Below are positions 51,637 to 63,303 of a stretch of DNA of 64,000 bases, one piece after another. The position numbers and the translations under genes were made by a program. Position 1 is the first letter of the stretch. Each line of letters opens with the position of its first letter. Source of the DNA: Diaporthe sp. PMI_573 (taxonomy: Eukaryota > Ascomycota > Sordariomycetes > Diaporthales > Diaporthaceae); assembly GCA_021399435.1 (NCBI GenBank), contig JAJTUP010000091.1, forward strand, positions 62,001 through 126,000, read 5' to 3'. Under the pieces are notes generated by a model, which made no database searches, was not told the origin of the DNA, and saw only the letters and a list, made by a program, of their open reading frames with translations.

Positions 51637-51972
51637 AGTACCTATGGGCTCCGTCAAGGGGCTGTGTTTTGGTCAGCTATCAGGCCACCTAAAGGGGGTG
51701 AGGCACTTCGCACTCAGCGATGGCGGGTCCGGATATTGGAAATGGAGTCGGAGTCGGCATTCCCTGGAGACCGGTGGAGTGGAATGTTTTTTTGTGTGGC
51801 TTCAACTCGGGACCCGAACGGGCCCCATTGCTCATGGAAAGGCGGTGCGTTCGGCTCAGGTGCTAGAGGACGAGGCCCCTGTTCGTGCTGGGGAAGTGGA
51901 TCTGGGCACCCCCCGGCGAGGTAAGGTCGCCAATTTTGTCCAAGGAATGTCCACTGCGTTGATTCCATCGTG

Positions 51973-53229
51973 AGGAAAAGTTCGAAGATCTCCTGTGCTC
52001 GCGTTGAAGAATTTATGAAGGAACGTTGAGAAGTCTGTACGTTGGTGTTTGCGCTCAGAGCAAGAGAGAGATTTGTCCAAGGCAACTGAAGCATCTCACT
52101 TGGATACGGATGTTGAGCAAATATATGTATGCCCGGACGGGAGCATCATGTGTCGGCATGTCTTACTATGCCCATCGCACCTTATTCCAAGGCAGAATTG
52201 GCCTAGCAATCTCATTCCAGATTGCGAGGATATTCTGCATCCGTGGTCTAGGATGCCTTAGCTGTGCCTCAAACCTCCTTGCAAAGCCACAGACTAGGAG
52301 ACGCATGAGATCTGTGACCTTCATGCCTTCGTGGTGCCTGACAGGAGGTTTCCCTGGTCGTTTGTCTGACGAGATGGTTTATCAATATCCTAAAGGAGTC
52401 GGCTTCGAGTGCCTAGAGACTTGTGGTGACACCATTGAGAGGCCTCCCCTCCCTTATCGGTTGGTAGTTGCGAATGATCACATACCGACGTGCGGCAGAC
52501 CGGGCTCCAAGTGTATGAATGCTTCAGGGTACCTCAGCAAGGCAGACTTGTGGTTCTTTTGCATCATCTCCAAGGAGAAGAGAGGGGTTGGCTCTTATGG
52601 GGGGTGGACTCGGAAGGGCCGAGCCGACCCCAGCATCTCTCAACACGCCACTGATGATGCCTTGGCTGTACACCAGATGGCTCATCGGGGGCCGGCCCAG
52701 GACGTGAGAGGTTTGCGTCATTCGGGGATCACCGAGACACAGAACCCGCGCACCTCCTGGGACGGCCCTTTGAGAACGATGATTCCTCAACAACAACGGA
52801 AGAGGGATCGGTTATCGTGGTGGCGGGCAATTGACGTTGGGAATAGTGGCATGGTGGCGACGTTGGGTGGCCCAGATCAGGGGGTGGCCCAGATGTGGGC
52901 CACCCACGTTATTTCCGTACGTTCAACTACATATTGTTTCGCCTCGTTAAGCGCCCTCGCCATGAACTCCCGTCTACTGTCCTTCTCTTGTATCTTCGCG
53001 AACTCTCGGATAGCGACGGAGTCTCGTAAGTCGACCAATCTCGGATGTTGACACTCTGCCCGAGTCCGAAATGCCTCGCACTTGTGGCGTCGCTGCACCT
53101 TCAAGATTAGGACTCCTACTTTCACCTTGATCTGGTGGTCGCGAGCTGAGAGGCCGAAGAGACCAGCTAGTCTCTCTTGGCCGAGATTAAGGAGAAAAAG
53201 ATCGCTGCGGACGCGTTACGCATTACGGG
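51973..53229. other. No supported gene
   Basis: A long + frame (52026-53051) lacks protein-like composition. A minus frame 53125-52877 (EAFRTRAECQHPRLVDLRDS, REFMARALNEAKQYVVE) looks more like a coding remnant, but stands alone. Confidence 0.35.
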
Positions 53230-54786
53230 ATGACGCGTCAAGTCGCGGCGAGAAACCAAGTGATCAAATTTGTTCCATCGCGAGAACAGCACCGCCCCGT
53301 CTTGCAAGGGTGTCAACGACTACATCGCCCAGCGGCAGGAGCTAGACCGCCGCGAGCACGTACTCGCGTGGGACCACCCCTGCACCGTCAAGGCCTCAGA
53401 CCTAGAGCGGAGAGCAAACGCCATACTGCAGATCCTCAAACAAAATCAGGGTTTACGACGCGGCGCCGAAGAGGATGGGATATGGCGACCAGCTGCACTC
53501 TAGGGTCCCGGCCGATCACTTCTTGTCGAATGTCGACCTGATCCCGCATACGGACGTGTTCCAGGTGGCGAGACGGATGCCCAAGGGAGCGCACCTTCAC
53601 ATTCACTTTAACGCGTGTCTTCTTCCCAACGTCTTGTTGGATATCGCCAATACGATGGACCGGATGTTTATCACTAGCGACCTGCCGTTGACAGAGCGCA
53701 TAAATTACGACCGGTGCGAGATTCAATTCTCCATCCTTTCGCCAGAAAAGGAGAAGCCGGGCAACATCTTCGACACCGCCTACCAATCCAGGGCGACGAT
53801 GAGTTTCCGGCAGTTCCGCGAGGAGTTCCCAAACCACTTCTCAGAGGTTACTGTAGATCGATGGCTGGAGCAAAAGCTCGTGTTTCATGAAGAGGAAGCG
53901 CACAACTCGCTTCAAACAACTCACGGGTAAGTCTGAAAACCTTTCGTTACGTTGGACACGTTCCTAACGGGTCACAGAGCATGGGAGAAGTTCAACGGTA
54001 GGACACGGATGATGAAGGGGCTTTTCAACTACGAGTCGGCATATCGACGGTATACCCGCCTCATCCTGGAGGACTTCGTCGAGGACAACATCCAATACGC
54101 CGAGATCCGGCCAAATTTCATGCAGAAAAACCAACTTTGGACGGATGACGGCATGAGCATGATTGACAACCTCGGCATCATGAAGATTATTATCGACGAG
54201 TACAACCGCTTCCAGCAGGAGTACGGCGGCTACTTCGGTGGCTTGAAGGTCATCTACTGCACCCCGCGATCTTTCAGCAACGAGCTGGTCGCGGCGGCAT
54301 TGCAACAGTGCATCGAGTTTAAGGAAACATGGCCCCAGTGGATTGCAGGCAAGTCCTTGTCCCCCCTTCCCCTCTGCGCGTACTGCTCTGCAGGATTTGA
54401 TATTGTTGGAGAGGAGTCCAAGGGCAGGCCAATCCGGGACTTTGTACCCGAGTTCTTCGCTTTCCGGAAGCGCTGTGAGGAGGAGGGGCTGGATATTCCG
54501 TTCCTCTTCCACTGCGGCGAGACCCTGGACATAGGCAACGAGATAGACGGCAACCTCCTGGATGCCCTCTTGCTCAACTCAAAGCGCATTGGCCACGGAT
54601 TTGCGCTCGCCCGGCACCCGTACATCATGGAGCACATGAAGAAGCGCGGCATCTGCCTCGAGGTGTGCCCGATCTCGAACGAGATCCTGGGCCTCACGCC
54701 CAGAGTCGGCGGCCATGCCATGTACAACCTGCTCGCCAACGACGTACACTGTACCGTGTCTTCGGACAACGGGACTCTCTTCCGGT
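53230..54786 (+). pseudogene. ADGF/CECR1-type adenosine deaminase, broken copy
   Basis: Adenosine-to-inosine deaminase of the growth-factor subfamily. Pieces in order: an N-terminal frame from 53230 (QVIKFVPSREQH) with a frame change near 53312; DYIAQRQELDRREHVLAWDH; a second change near 53450; then LHSRVPADHFLSNVDLI and ARRMPKGAHLHIHFNA, which carries the HxH zinc ligands. An intron 53930-53979 (GTAAGT...GTCACAG) follows. The next frame has GLFNYESAYRRYTRLILEDF and a possible GC-AG intron (54349-54393), then FLFHCGETLDIG (zinc His and catalytic Glu), NSKRIGHGFAL, VCPISNEILGL and CTVSSDNGTLFR. It stops at a donor (GGTAATC) at 54787 with no following exon. Two frameshifts and the lost 3' end make it a pseudogene. 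Confidence 0.75.
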
Positions 54787-54789
54787 AAT

Positions 54790-55536
54790 CAATACATTCA
54801 GCAAAAGTGAGGTTTTTCGTAGCGGCTTTTCGCTGCTTAGACGTAAATACAAGGTGGTGACGAGCGAATATCGTAGTTAACTAGCCCACTGCTTCCTTCT
54901 TCGCCCAGGGATGGGTGTGGGGCACAGTCTATGTTGCCTCCTTCGTCAGCGCCTCCTTCGCTTCCCTCGACTGGGCCAAATAAAGTCGCTAGTACATGTG
55001 TCCAGTGATACATTTTGACTTGTGTGCAGGTACCAGCGACCTGTCACCCCGCATTTATCAGTCACGGTGGTCGATGTTCACTATTATGCACACGGCATTC
55101 TGGACTACGAAACGACACCTTGGAAACATATCTCTAACCATGATGGAATTGATACCATGAGGTTTTAATTCAAGTCTTGCGGCCGTTTGATGAGATCTCC
55201 GTTCGTCTACAAGGCAACCGTGGCCCAGAAGAGCGATTGACGGAAAGCTGGTAAGAACAGAGACGACGTTCGGGAAGCGGTGCACCGGGTCAGAAACAAA
55301 TGAATAAGGAAACTAAATAAAATCTTTACGTGAGACCGTACGCCTACATTTACCAGAACCTGGGTGGTCGGGAATCAGGTATGATCGGAACCGGGACCAA
55401 CGCATGTCTTTGGATTTCCAAAGGCTATTGGACAAACTGCTTATATAAGCAGGAGCACGATCGAAATGGTGGCTGGGACCCCGCAATCGCCTCCGCCAGT
55501 CCTTACAATCTATCACCACAGACCATTATCACGGCC
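54790..55536. other. No gene seen
   Basis: Unique-looking sequence between the deaminase relic and the ULP1 gene. The ULP1 frame is open back to 55330, with another ATG at 55381. Confidence 0.4.
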
Positions 55537-58184
55537 ATGAAACGATCTCGCCGCAGCTCTACCTTGAGGCAACCTGGAAGACCCCAGGACGACTCGACCA
55601 GCGAGGTAATTCAAGTTAGCACCGATGGCTTACTCCCTCCCAAGATGCGGCGGGTCTCCGGGAACGGACACCGCGCTATCGACCACCAGGACGAAGGTGG
55701 GCGCAAGGGAGACTGTCCAGCAATGTCGCTTGCAGAGGATAAAATGGTCGGCAAGAACCTAGAACACAGGATCCGAAGCTCCATCGAGGATCTCAAAGCT
55801 GTTTCAAAAAGAATCGATATGGGAATGCGCCAGGAAAGTCTGCGACGGGGCTGGCAAGAACTCGCTTCCAGCTTCTGCAATGCAAATGCTGAAAGAAGTA
55901 GTGGCAGGCAATGGGATGGGATGGAGGGGAATGGCGGCGATAATGATCAAAAGAACGAGCTCGATAGCAACTGCCATCAGCACAACGACAGGAGCAATCA
56001 GAGGGCTGCAGACGGAGGCACTATCCATTTCGCGCCGTGGGCCATGGGGAACCTCCCACGAAGGCTTCTCTGTGACTGTGTTGCTGCGGAATTCGACGGT
56101 GCTTGGGGCACCACTCGGACGGCACTCGAACTTCGACGCATTGCTGAGGTCATCACAAAGAAATGGAAACCGCATGAAAATGTTGCTGCAACCGATGACG
56201 ACATTGATACTTCTTCCGACGATTACAAGATGAAAATTATCACATTGTTTTTTGGTGCTCATTTGATACGGAAACGAGCATTCTGGAGAAATGTTCGTGC
56301 CTTACGGCTCAATGAAGACAATTTTGTTGTTTTCTATGAAAAGATTATCGAAAAAGCCATTCGCCGTGAATGGGCCGACGTTCAGAGCGGTAGACAAGCC
56401 CAGGTCCGCCAGCAACACCCTACTACTCGAGTTTGTTGTCTCGCGCCAAATCCTGGCCTCAAATACTGTCTCACAATTGAGCCGGAAGACGCTGATTTCG
56501 GGGAGAAAGGTACTTGTAAAATTGGCCCTTGTCTGTTCCATCAGCTGACACGTCTACCATAGAATGGACTTTTCTTCGACCACAAGATGACACGACATCC
56601 AGACATTCAAATACTGCTGCTTCGACCTCCTCACAGTTGCCACAGTCTCGAGCGAGCGTCAGGTCCAGCCCGGATAAAACTCCTTCAGTCGCAGATCGTG
56701 GCTCTGATGAAGGCAGCGATGATGACCCCGACTAACCGAATGGTAGTCAGTGTTCGGATCTGGCTACATACGGCCCTCCCAGCCAGCATTGGGGCGCAAG
56801 TGAGAAAAAAGTCGCTGATGAGATACCTAATGACGATAAATCACCGCAACATTTAAGATGCTTGGTTCCTGTCGATGTCGACGTCATGAGAATTCCCCGT
56901 GTCATAGGTGAACAGGAGCCGGTTGACTTGACCCAAAACAACGAAGTCCTAGCGCAGCCGCATGTTTTCGAACCGCAGCTCCCCTTCCGCCCGAAAGATC
57001 TCGAGAGGCTCAAAGGCACCACCGATAAGAGTCCCTGGCTCAATGATGAGTTGTTGAACAGTTTTACGGAGTACCTCATCTCTCCCAACCCGCACATGAG
57101 CACTATATCCAGCGGAACGTGGGACTGTCAGGATCTGAATGGGTGGACCCTTCCGTGCCACGAGTCTACTACTTTCATACTCCCAGTCAATATCGCCGGC
57201 AAACACTGGGTCTGGCTCAGAATTGTCGTGAGCCGGTGTGAGGCCGTACTGTTTGATCCACTCAAGGAACCAAATGAGGAGAAGAACAACGAAACATGCT
57301 TGCAATTCGCTCGCCGTTTTGTCACCAAGCGGCTCCCGGATCCATACAATGATTGGGATCACGGCTGGCATGTTGCAGGTCCGACCAAAAACCCGCAACA
57401 AAGCAATTCTTCCGACTGCGGCGTCTATTGTCTCGTTGAGATCGCCTACACTGCTGTTGGACTAGAAGTGCCGTCGTTTATTGACAGCGAGCTTTATCGA
57501 CCATTGCTCCTTGCGCTAGCTACAAACATCAATTTCATAGCTGTGGTCAGCCGTGCTGGCCAATACAGTGAAGTTCCGGTGCCCAGCATGGCTTTCGGCC
57601 CTATGCGACTCTGGGACACACTCTCTGACGCCGTAAGATATCAAGATCAACTTCCCGGTCTGACGTCTGAAGACATGGATGCAGTCAGTGCTGCTTTGGC
57701 CTCTGCAAATACGCTCGAGGGCAACAGGAACTGCCAGAGCACCGTGCAATGTGTTTTGGAACGACAGCAACAGGCTGCGAACTCTCACATCGCCGTCTAC
57801 GTCTCCAAGCTCCGAGTGCTTCATTCAGCACTGCAAGAACCTACAACTCTAACAGACACCATACACGCTGCAGCGTCAAGTCATCTATCGCAAGACTGTT
57901 TGCAGAACCTGCAACATGATGACACTTCCCTCAAAATTATGCTGGAGTCTGCCAAGGGCCTAAGTGATATCGACTTGAAGGACCAACTTGAACACAAGAT
58001 TCAGCGGGCCAGGAGAAATATCGCTTTACAACGACGTCAAGAAGTGACGAGGCGTGATCGTTTGGCCTGTCTGGGAAGGGCCGTAGAGAAAACGGAAGTG
58101 TCTGAAGCTGGACAAAACCTTCAGAATCTAATGGGAAAATATCTCAGAGACCATTCCACTCACCAGAACTGTTCCTTGTCATAG
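55537..58184 (+). CDS. ULP1/C48 cysteine protease with intact catalytic residues
   Basis: A SUMO-protease-fold protein. Exon 1 runs from 55537 (ATG, good context) to 56509, then a 53-nt intron (GTACTT...GCTGAC...CCATAG) in frame. Exon 2 from 56563 meets a TAA at 56733-56735. The same frame resumes (QCSDLATYGPPSQHWG) into a 440-codon frame to 58184. Either an intron spans the stop (a possible GTCAGG donor near 56658 with a CTAACC branch and GTCAG acceptor at 56750 fits phase 0) or the gene is split by one nonsense codon. The protease domain lies in the last part: KDLERLKGTTDKSPWLNDEL, GKHWVWLRIV (His), AVLFDPLKEP (Asp), QQSNSSDCGVYCLVEIAY (Gln and Cys). C-terminal coiled coil. The N-terminal ~320 residues are unknown. 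Function as a deSUMOylase is inferred. Confidence 0.65.
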
Positions 58185-58872
58185 AAAGAATTCCGAGCAC
58201 TCCTGCCTTGAAATGCGACTTTTGTTATTCCAGTACTCACATTCAAGCATTTCTTTTCGAGACCGGCTTCAGCGGGGCATGGCAGGAATTCGGCGCACGG
58301 AATTTTGCCCCCCACACCACCACATTCACCAGCAGACACCCGTTCTCGTGCACGCAGGGAGGGAGACATCAATCCAGGGAAAAATTCGTCTTCAAGCCCC
58401 CTCACCATTAGAACAACAACTCCTGAGCCAGCCAACTCCGCCTCTAACTCGTCGGAAGTACATTTCAACAACATCTCCGACGACTCGAGCCACGGAGACC
58501 TCGAAGAACTTCATTCCGGCGGTTTAACAACCCCCAGAGCAATAGGGCGGTTCTTTCGTCCGCTTGCCAACATTCTGGCCTTGCCAAAGAGACGGGCTCG
58601 AGCTCGAGAAGCTCGAGAGGTTCGAAAAGCTCGAAAATCTCGAGTAGACGACGCGTTTCGCCTAGTCAAATCTTTTTCTAATGGCCAGTACATCGGCCCA
58701 CAGCCAAGATCGAGAACGTTGAGCCAAACTGAATAGTATTTATTCATAATGAACCAGCCCATATCGATGGCATGTAGCATGCGCTCATCGCGTGTCTCGG
58801 GTGCGCTGTAGTGCCGCTATAATTGTATTAGCATCTATCTTAGCCGTTGAGACCAGCGATGAGATGTCCTCG
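58185..58872 (+). other. Possible short ORF, otherwise non-coding
   Basis: An open frame to 58736 lacks an ATG. It is Pro/Ser-rich, then basic (RARAREAREVRKARKSR from a GAGCTCGAGAAGCTCGA-type repeat at ~58600). It may be a 3' exon or chance. Confidence 0.3.
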
Positions 58873-60407
58873 CTACCTCGCAATGAAATGGCTCACCTTC
58901 TCGTTTTCATAATGAGAAAGAAGGCAGTCCATTAGAAATAATGACTGTGAAAGGGATGCTTTATTGCCCTCAGCGCACAATGTGGTTCCATCAAAGGGTT
59001 GGAGAAATAGGTACGCTTTCTGAAGCAAATCCCAATCAGCCGCTGTCAATCGATTGTCTCTGAGGATCTGCTCGTGTTCATGCATGAATTGAACGATATG
59101 CGCCTTCTTTTTGAAAAGCTTATCGAGGACATGATACCATGAAGACCACCGTGTCTCATTATCGATCCCTAGTCGCAACCTGACTTCATCGTCCCACAGC
59201 TGGCTAGTAAGCGATGAGCAGCGTGTCCAAACAGCCAGACCGTGCAGTTTACGCAGCGCAGGTATGCCCTCAATGCCTAGATAGTCCTCATCAACGTCCG
59301 ATCTCGAGAGACGTCTACGTCCGCTACGTCTTCTGGTGGTGAGGGCCCGAGAGAAGCGAATTAATAGGTCTTCACCAGTGGCTTCGGATGCGGCTTCAAG
59401 TGCGGCGATGAGGGCTTCATTCGATGACCCGAGAAGGAAGGCTTGAAGGGAGAGATTGATGATGTGGCCGATGCAGCGGATGCGGCGTTTTTTGGGGTCA
59501 TAGTCGATCTACCGCTCATCATTAGATTAGTCAATCGAAAGCGGCCGCTAACTTACATTAAGATTCTCTCTCAATGACGTGCTATTGACTCCAGACATGT
59601 GTCGTTTGACGTAGCGTTATCTCCGGTGTGATAGCCGAGTTTTGACATGATTCCGAACGTCTCGAGAATACTCATAATGAGATCAGCTTGCCGCTCTCCA
59701 GAGTGGTTGTCGCGACATTCCGGCAGTCCTAGAAGCGCCTTCTGCAGCTGATAATCCTGATCAACCCATTGAGCACAAACAGCCAGTAGAGCATGGCGAT
59801 GTGGCGATGTCCAGAGATCGGTGGAGATATGAATAGGCGAAGACGCGATTGCTAGTTTGCCTTTGATCTGATCTCTATAGAATACATGATTTTCCGCAAT
59901 GTGACGCATGGCCTGGCGCCTGGAGGTGATTAATTGATCACCGATGGTCGGATTGCATGCCAAAGCGAGATCCTTCAACTCGTTCCATTCAACGGCTGAA
60001 AAAGGAGCTCTCCGCCGTGTGGGCAGTCCTATAACAGCTTCATTATATGCCTGCCGATTGAAAGCCTGCCGAAGACTATCAGGTGTAGGGATAGATGCAA
60101 ACATGGCGGTTAATGAGCGTTGATTCGACGATATCGGCGAAGGCGGCGGCGGCGGCCGAAGCTGTGCGGCATGGCGGTTTTTGATATGCTGTACAGCTGT
60201 TGCTCGATGCCCATGACTCCATTTAGGGCATAATCGGCACACATAAAGCACAGTGCCTTTGGTCTTTCGTTTGCGGCCGGCGGTAAGCGGTTTATTCTTA
60301 TCTGGATACTGCCGATCCATAATAGAAAAGAAGTTTGAAGGCAATTGATCAGATGTTTGAGAATTAGAGTCGCCGATCGACGATAAAATATCGCTTTCTG
60401 AAGCCAT
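58873..60407 (-). pseudogene. hAT-5 transposase, 3' truncated
   Basis: The ATG at 60407 opens the N-terminus with a BED finger (LYVCRLCPKWSHGHRATAVQ, then H..H; ~residues 55-80), ISTDLWTSPHRHALLAVCAQ and KLGYHTGDNATSN. Near 59575 the frame shifts by one base, then a GTAAGT...GGTAG intron (59562-59517 approx.) leads to IDYDPKKRRIRCIGHIINLS, GIPALRKLHGLAVWTR, DNETRWSSWYHVLD and LFLMDCLLSHYENEKV. It ends at 58873 without the C-terminal dimerisation domain. Related to Restless-type hATs in layout. One frameshift and loss of the 3' end make it inactive. Confidence 0.8.
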
Positions 60408-60779
60408 AATGATGGGTATGAGATGAAAACTATCTTAATACGAAAATTTTCCGGTATTTGTGATGTCTGGGGCGATAAAAAGCTGTCACATTCGGGGATG
60501 AATTGGTTGTCATAGAAGCTCTCGGTTCTCTATCTAATGAGTGGAAAATAGGTCGGTTTCTTATACCTAGGGTGAAGGGCCTCCGGGACCGTTGTGTTGA
60601 AGAACTTGCTTTTTGGGAAAGATAGGTGACACCAACTTCTGACCGGAAGTTTGGACTTCCGACCTGCCAGTGAATAGCCTTTCTGAGCGGCAGAGGGACC
60701 TTCCTTCCGGTTTGATGAAATGTATGACCTTTTGGCCCGTTGGATGTGACAAAAGCAATGAAAAAAGCTTATTTTCACT

Positions 60780-60905
60780 TATCCTGTTTATTCTGTTATT
60801 CCGTTATAACAGATTAGTGTGAGAGCCATAACATGATAACAGAATAACAGAATAAAAAAATATTAACACGTTATACAGAACAAGCAACAGAATAACAGAA
60901 CAAGT
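60780..60905. repeat. Inverted ATTCTGTTATTC repeats (foldback)
   Basis: TTTATTCTGTTATTCCGTTAT at ~60787 and the inverted GATAACAGAATAACAGAATA at ~60836, with two more AACAGAATAACAGAA copies to 60902. Probably a small palindromic element inserted at the end of the neighbouring FG-repeat gene. Confidence 0.6.
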
Positions 60906-61855
60906 TGCCCATGTATGATTGCTGCTTGCCCCACCAACCGCTCCGAAGGGACTGGCAGAAATCGCAGTACCGCCGGAGGAGAATGGATTTGGCTTCGCGC
61001 CGAGCTGTGAAGGCTGACCAAATCCATCAGATGGCGCAGGTTGTGACGGCTGCGCAGGCTGACCAAAGCTAGGGGCACCGAAGGGATTCGCCGGCTGGCC
61101 CAGTGCTGAGGGCTGGCCGAAGCCACTTCCCGCGTTCTGTCCGAGACCAGAGGGCTTGCCGAACGTACTGCCGCCACCCAAGGTCGACGGCTGGCCAAAG
61201 GCACTTCCTCCGCCGAGAGCCGACGGTCGACCAAACGCGCTGCCACCACTACCCAAAGCTGATGGCTGGCTGAATCCTACAGTTGGGGCTGGCGCAGCGG
61301 GCTGTCCGAATGGGGAGCTGCCACTGGCACCACCAGCGGCGGCGCTGAAGGGATTTGCATTCTGTCCAAGAGCGGAAGGCTGACCAAAGGCGCTACCTGT
61401 TGACGGGGCGGAGAAGGCATTGGCAGGCTGACTCGGCTGGATACCAACGGGTCGCTTGCCGACTGCGAATTCGCCAGTGCTGGGCGACGAGTTCGCCTGG
61501 CATACATCGTGGCGGTTTGGGTGGTTGTTCTGCGACTGTAGGACGAAGTCGATAGCTCCGTCAAGGTTTCCCAGCGCGCTTTGAATCTTGGACTGCGCTT
61601 GGCCCCAGAGGCCCTGGATCTCGTTCAGCTAGGAGGCACATCAGCACACTTTCCGGGGTTCTTTCTTCAGCGGGAGGAATAAAAAGCAGCGAGACCTACC
61701 GCGCCCTGCGCATTGCCAGATGCCTCTCCCATCATATCTTCGTTTATACAATCAAGTCTTGATGCAGCAAACGACTGAGCAGTATTAGCTCGTGTATCAT
61801 CTGCATTAAAGCTGCCAGCTTTGGAGATAGGGTTGATGTTCTCAGTAGATGCCAT
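60804..61855 (-). pseudogene. FG-repeat nucleoporin-like protein (AMO1-like), truncated
   Basis: Exon 1 61855-61700 (ATG; 52 codons) and exon 2 61628-60804 are joined by a 71-nt intron (GTAGGT...CCTCCTAG) in phase 0. After LNEIQGLWGQAQSKIQSALG the protein is a string of GxAFGQPSALG-type FG repeats (~residues 110-290), as in fungal nuclear-pore FG proteins such as AMO1, which help nuclear transport. The final ~33 codons (CSVILLLVLYNVLIFF...) are encoded by the AT-rich inverted repeats, so the natural C-terminus has been replaced. The N-terminal CCCH finger typical of AMO1 is not seen. Likely a truncated duplicate. Confidence 0.55.
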
Positions 61856-62332
61856 TATGATGGTTAGATATTGTACATAGCCGTGACAGAAAATTCAAAG
61901 CGCGACCGTTCAAGCTTTTATAGTTACCGAAATGTACAAAGATCCAAATCTTTAATTTGTGTTCAAAGAAAGCCGAAGGAAAAAATAGTAATTTTGCAGC
62001 GTGCTTTTTTTCTCGTCACACGCGGAGTTCCCAGTTCCAGGTTCCAGATTCAGTATTCCTGACAACGAAACATCCCCATTGCAATGAAACATAGCTTGGA
62101 TTAGCGTAACGTGCAGGATGCAGTTTATTGACTTATGGTGAATGTCACCGCTTGAGAAATTAAATAAATCGAGCTTATTGCTCTTTTGCACTTCCTTCAT
62201 GCTGAGCATAATTGAGTATGTATCCCACTGCTAATCTTGCCTAGCCATCAAAAACAGGCTTCCCAGGGAACTTGTATGTATACATTTCGAACTACTGCAG
62301 CTATAACTGACGCCCGTTCATTCTATTTGCAG
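61856..62332. other. Gap without gene
   Basis: AT-rich sequence between two remnants. No frame continues the PKS fragment upstream of its acceptor. Confidence 0.4.
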
Positions 62333-62860
62333 GTGGAAGCTTGCAAGCTAGTTGGAAATGTCTTGCGCCTTATGGTCACTTCATTGAGATTGGCAAGGCT
62401 GATATCCAGGCAAACTCGGCCTTACCCACGTTCGGCTTTGCGAAGAATGTCAGCTTCACAGCTATAGACATGCTACACATTGCCCAGACGAACCATCAGC
62501 TCACGCGCGAGCTGACTGAGAAGACCATCACCCATGTCGTGGGCGGGCACAAGGGCGCTGCGCCCTTGCAGCTGTTTGGGGCATCCCAAATTGAGAAGGC
62601 GTTCCGGCTTATACAAAGTGGCGCAAACACAGGCCGCGTCGTCCTTACTTTGTCTCCGGAGGAGGTCGTCCCGGTAAGTTCAGCAAGAGTCGCCGATGTT
62701 GACTTTTAGGAGGCTAACTACTTGGCATAGAGGTATAACGCCCTGAAAAGCAGCTGGAGATTTCGCGAAGATGGTTCATACCTCGTCGCAGGGGGGCTTG
62801 GGGGCTTGGGCCAGGCCATCCTGAGATGGATGGCGGATAAGGGGGCCGAATGTGGTGCGG
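62333..62860 (+). pseudogene. Highly-reducing PKS fragment (ER to KR)
   Basis: After an acceptor (TATTTGCAG at 62332) the frame reads GGSLQASWKCLAPYGHFIEI, FAKNVSFTAIDMLHIAQTN and ASQIEKAFRLIQSGANTGRV, the end of an enoylreductase domain. A 57-nt intron 62674-62730 (GTAAGT...GGCATAG) follows, then SSWRFREDGSYLVAGGLGGLGQAILRWMADKGAE, the NADPH-binding start of the ketoreductase domain. It stops at a donor (GTACGT, 62861) with no following exon. The rest of the ~2400-residue enzyme is absent on both sides, so this is a scrap of a secondary-metabolism gene. Confidence 0.8.
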
Positions 62861-63303
62861 GTACGTTAACTACTTTTTATGTTGAATGTTCTGTCATTAT
62901 AAAGTTATGTGAAGGGAAAACCGAATACCTTTATCAACCTATATCCAACGACATACCCATCCTTAACGCGAACGACAAGTACAGATACAAAGCGAGCACC
63001 ACGGTACCTACCATCTTTGTTTCCCTGCTTCAGCACGACCTCGCTGCAGTCTTCGAACCGCAGGTCGCAGAGTCGGCTCGCGGTCTTGTCCGAAGATCTT
63101 GTGGACAAACTCGATGCCCGAATATCAGTCAGGGGTACAGCAACAAGACTCCAATCCCACATCAGGTACTCGAACCCATTCTAAGGCCTGTTACCCACAC
63201 AAGAGAGCTATATGTCTCCCTTTATGTCTGACCACCTCTGTAAGATCGCCCTCTACCATCCCGAATTCGTGCTGTTGGTATCCCGGGGCTCCGCTGCCCA
63301 ATT
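62861..63303. other. Gap without gene
   Basis: No ketoreductase continuation and no other gene seen between the PKS scrap and the convergent ULP1-like gene. Confidence 0.4.

Noticed and set aside
51644..51973. Frame on the + strand opposite the chromodomain gene
   Set aside because: Shadow of the minus-strand Pro-rich exon; no protein-like features.
52026..53051. 341-codon + strand open frame
   Set aside because: Composition (many Cys, Trp, Met without pattern) is unlike a protein, no domain, no intron signals; a chance open frame.
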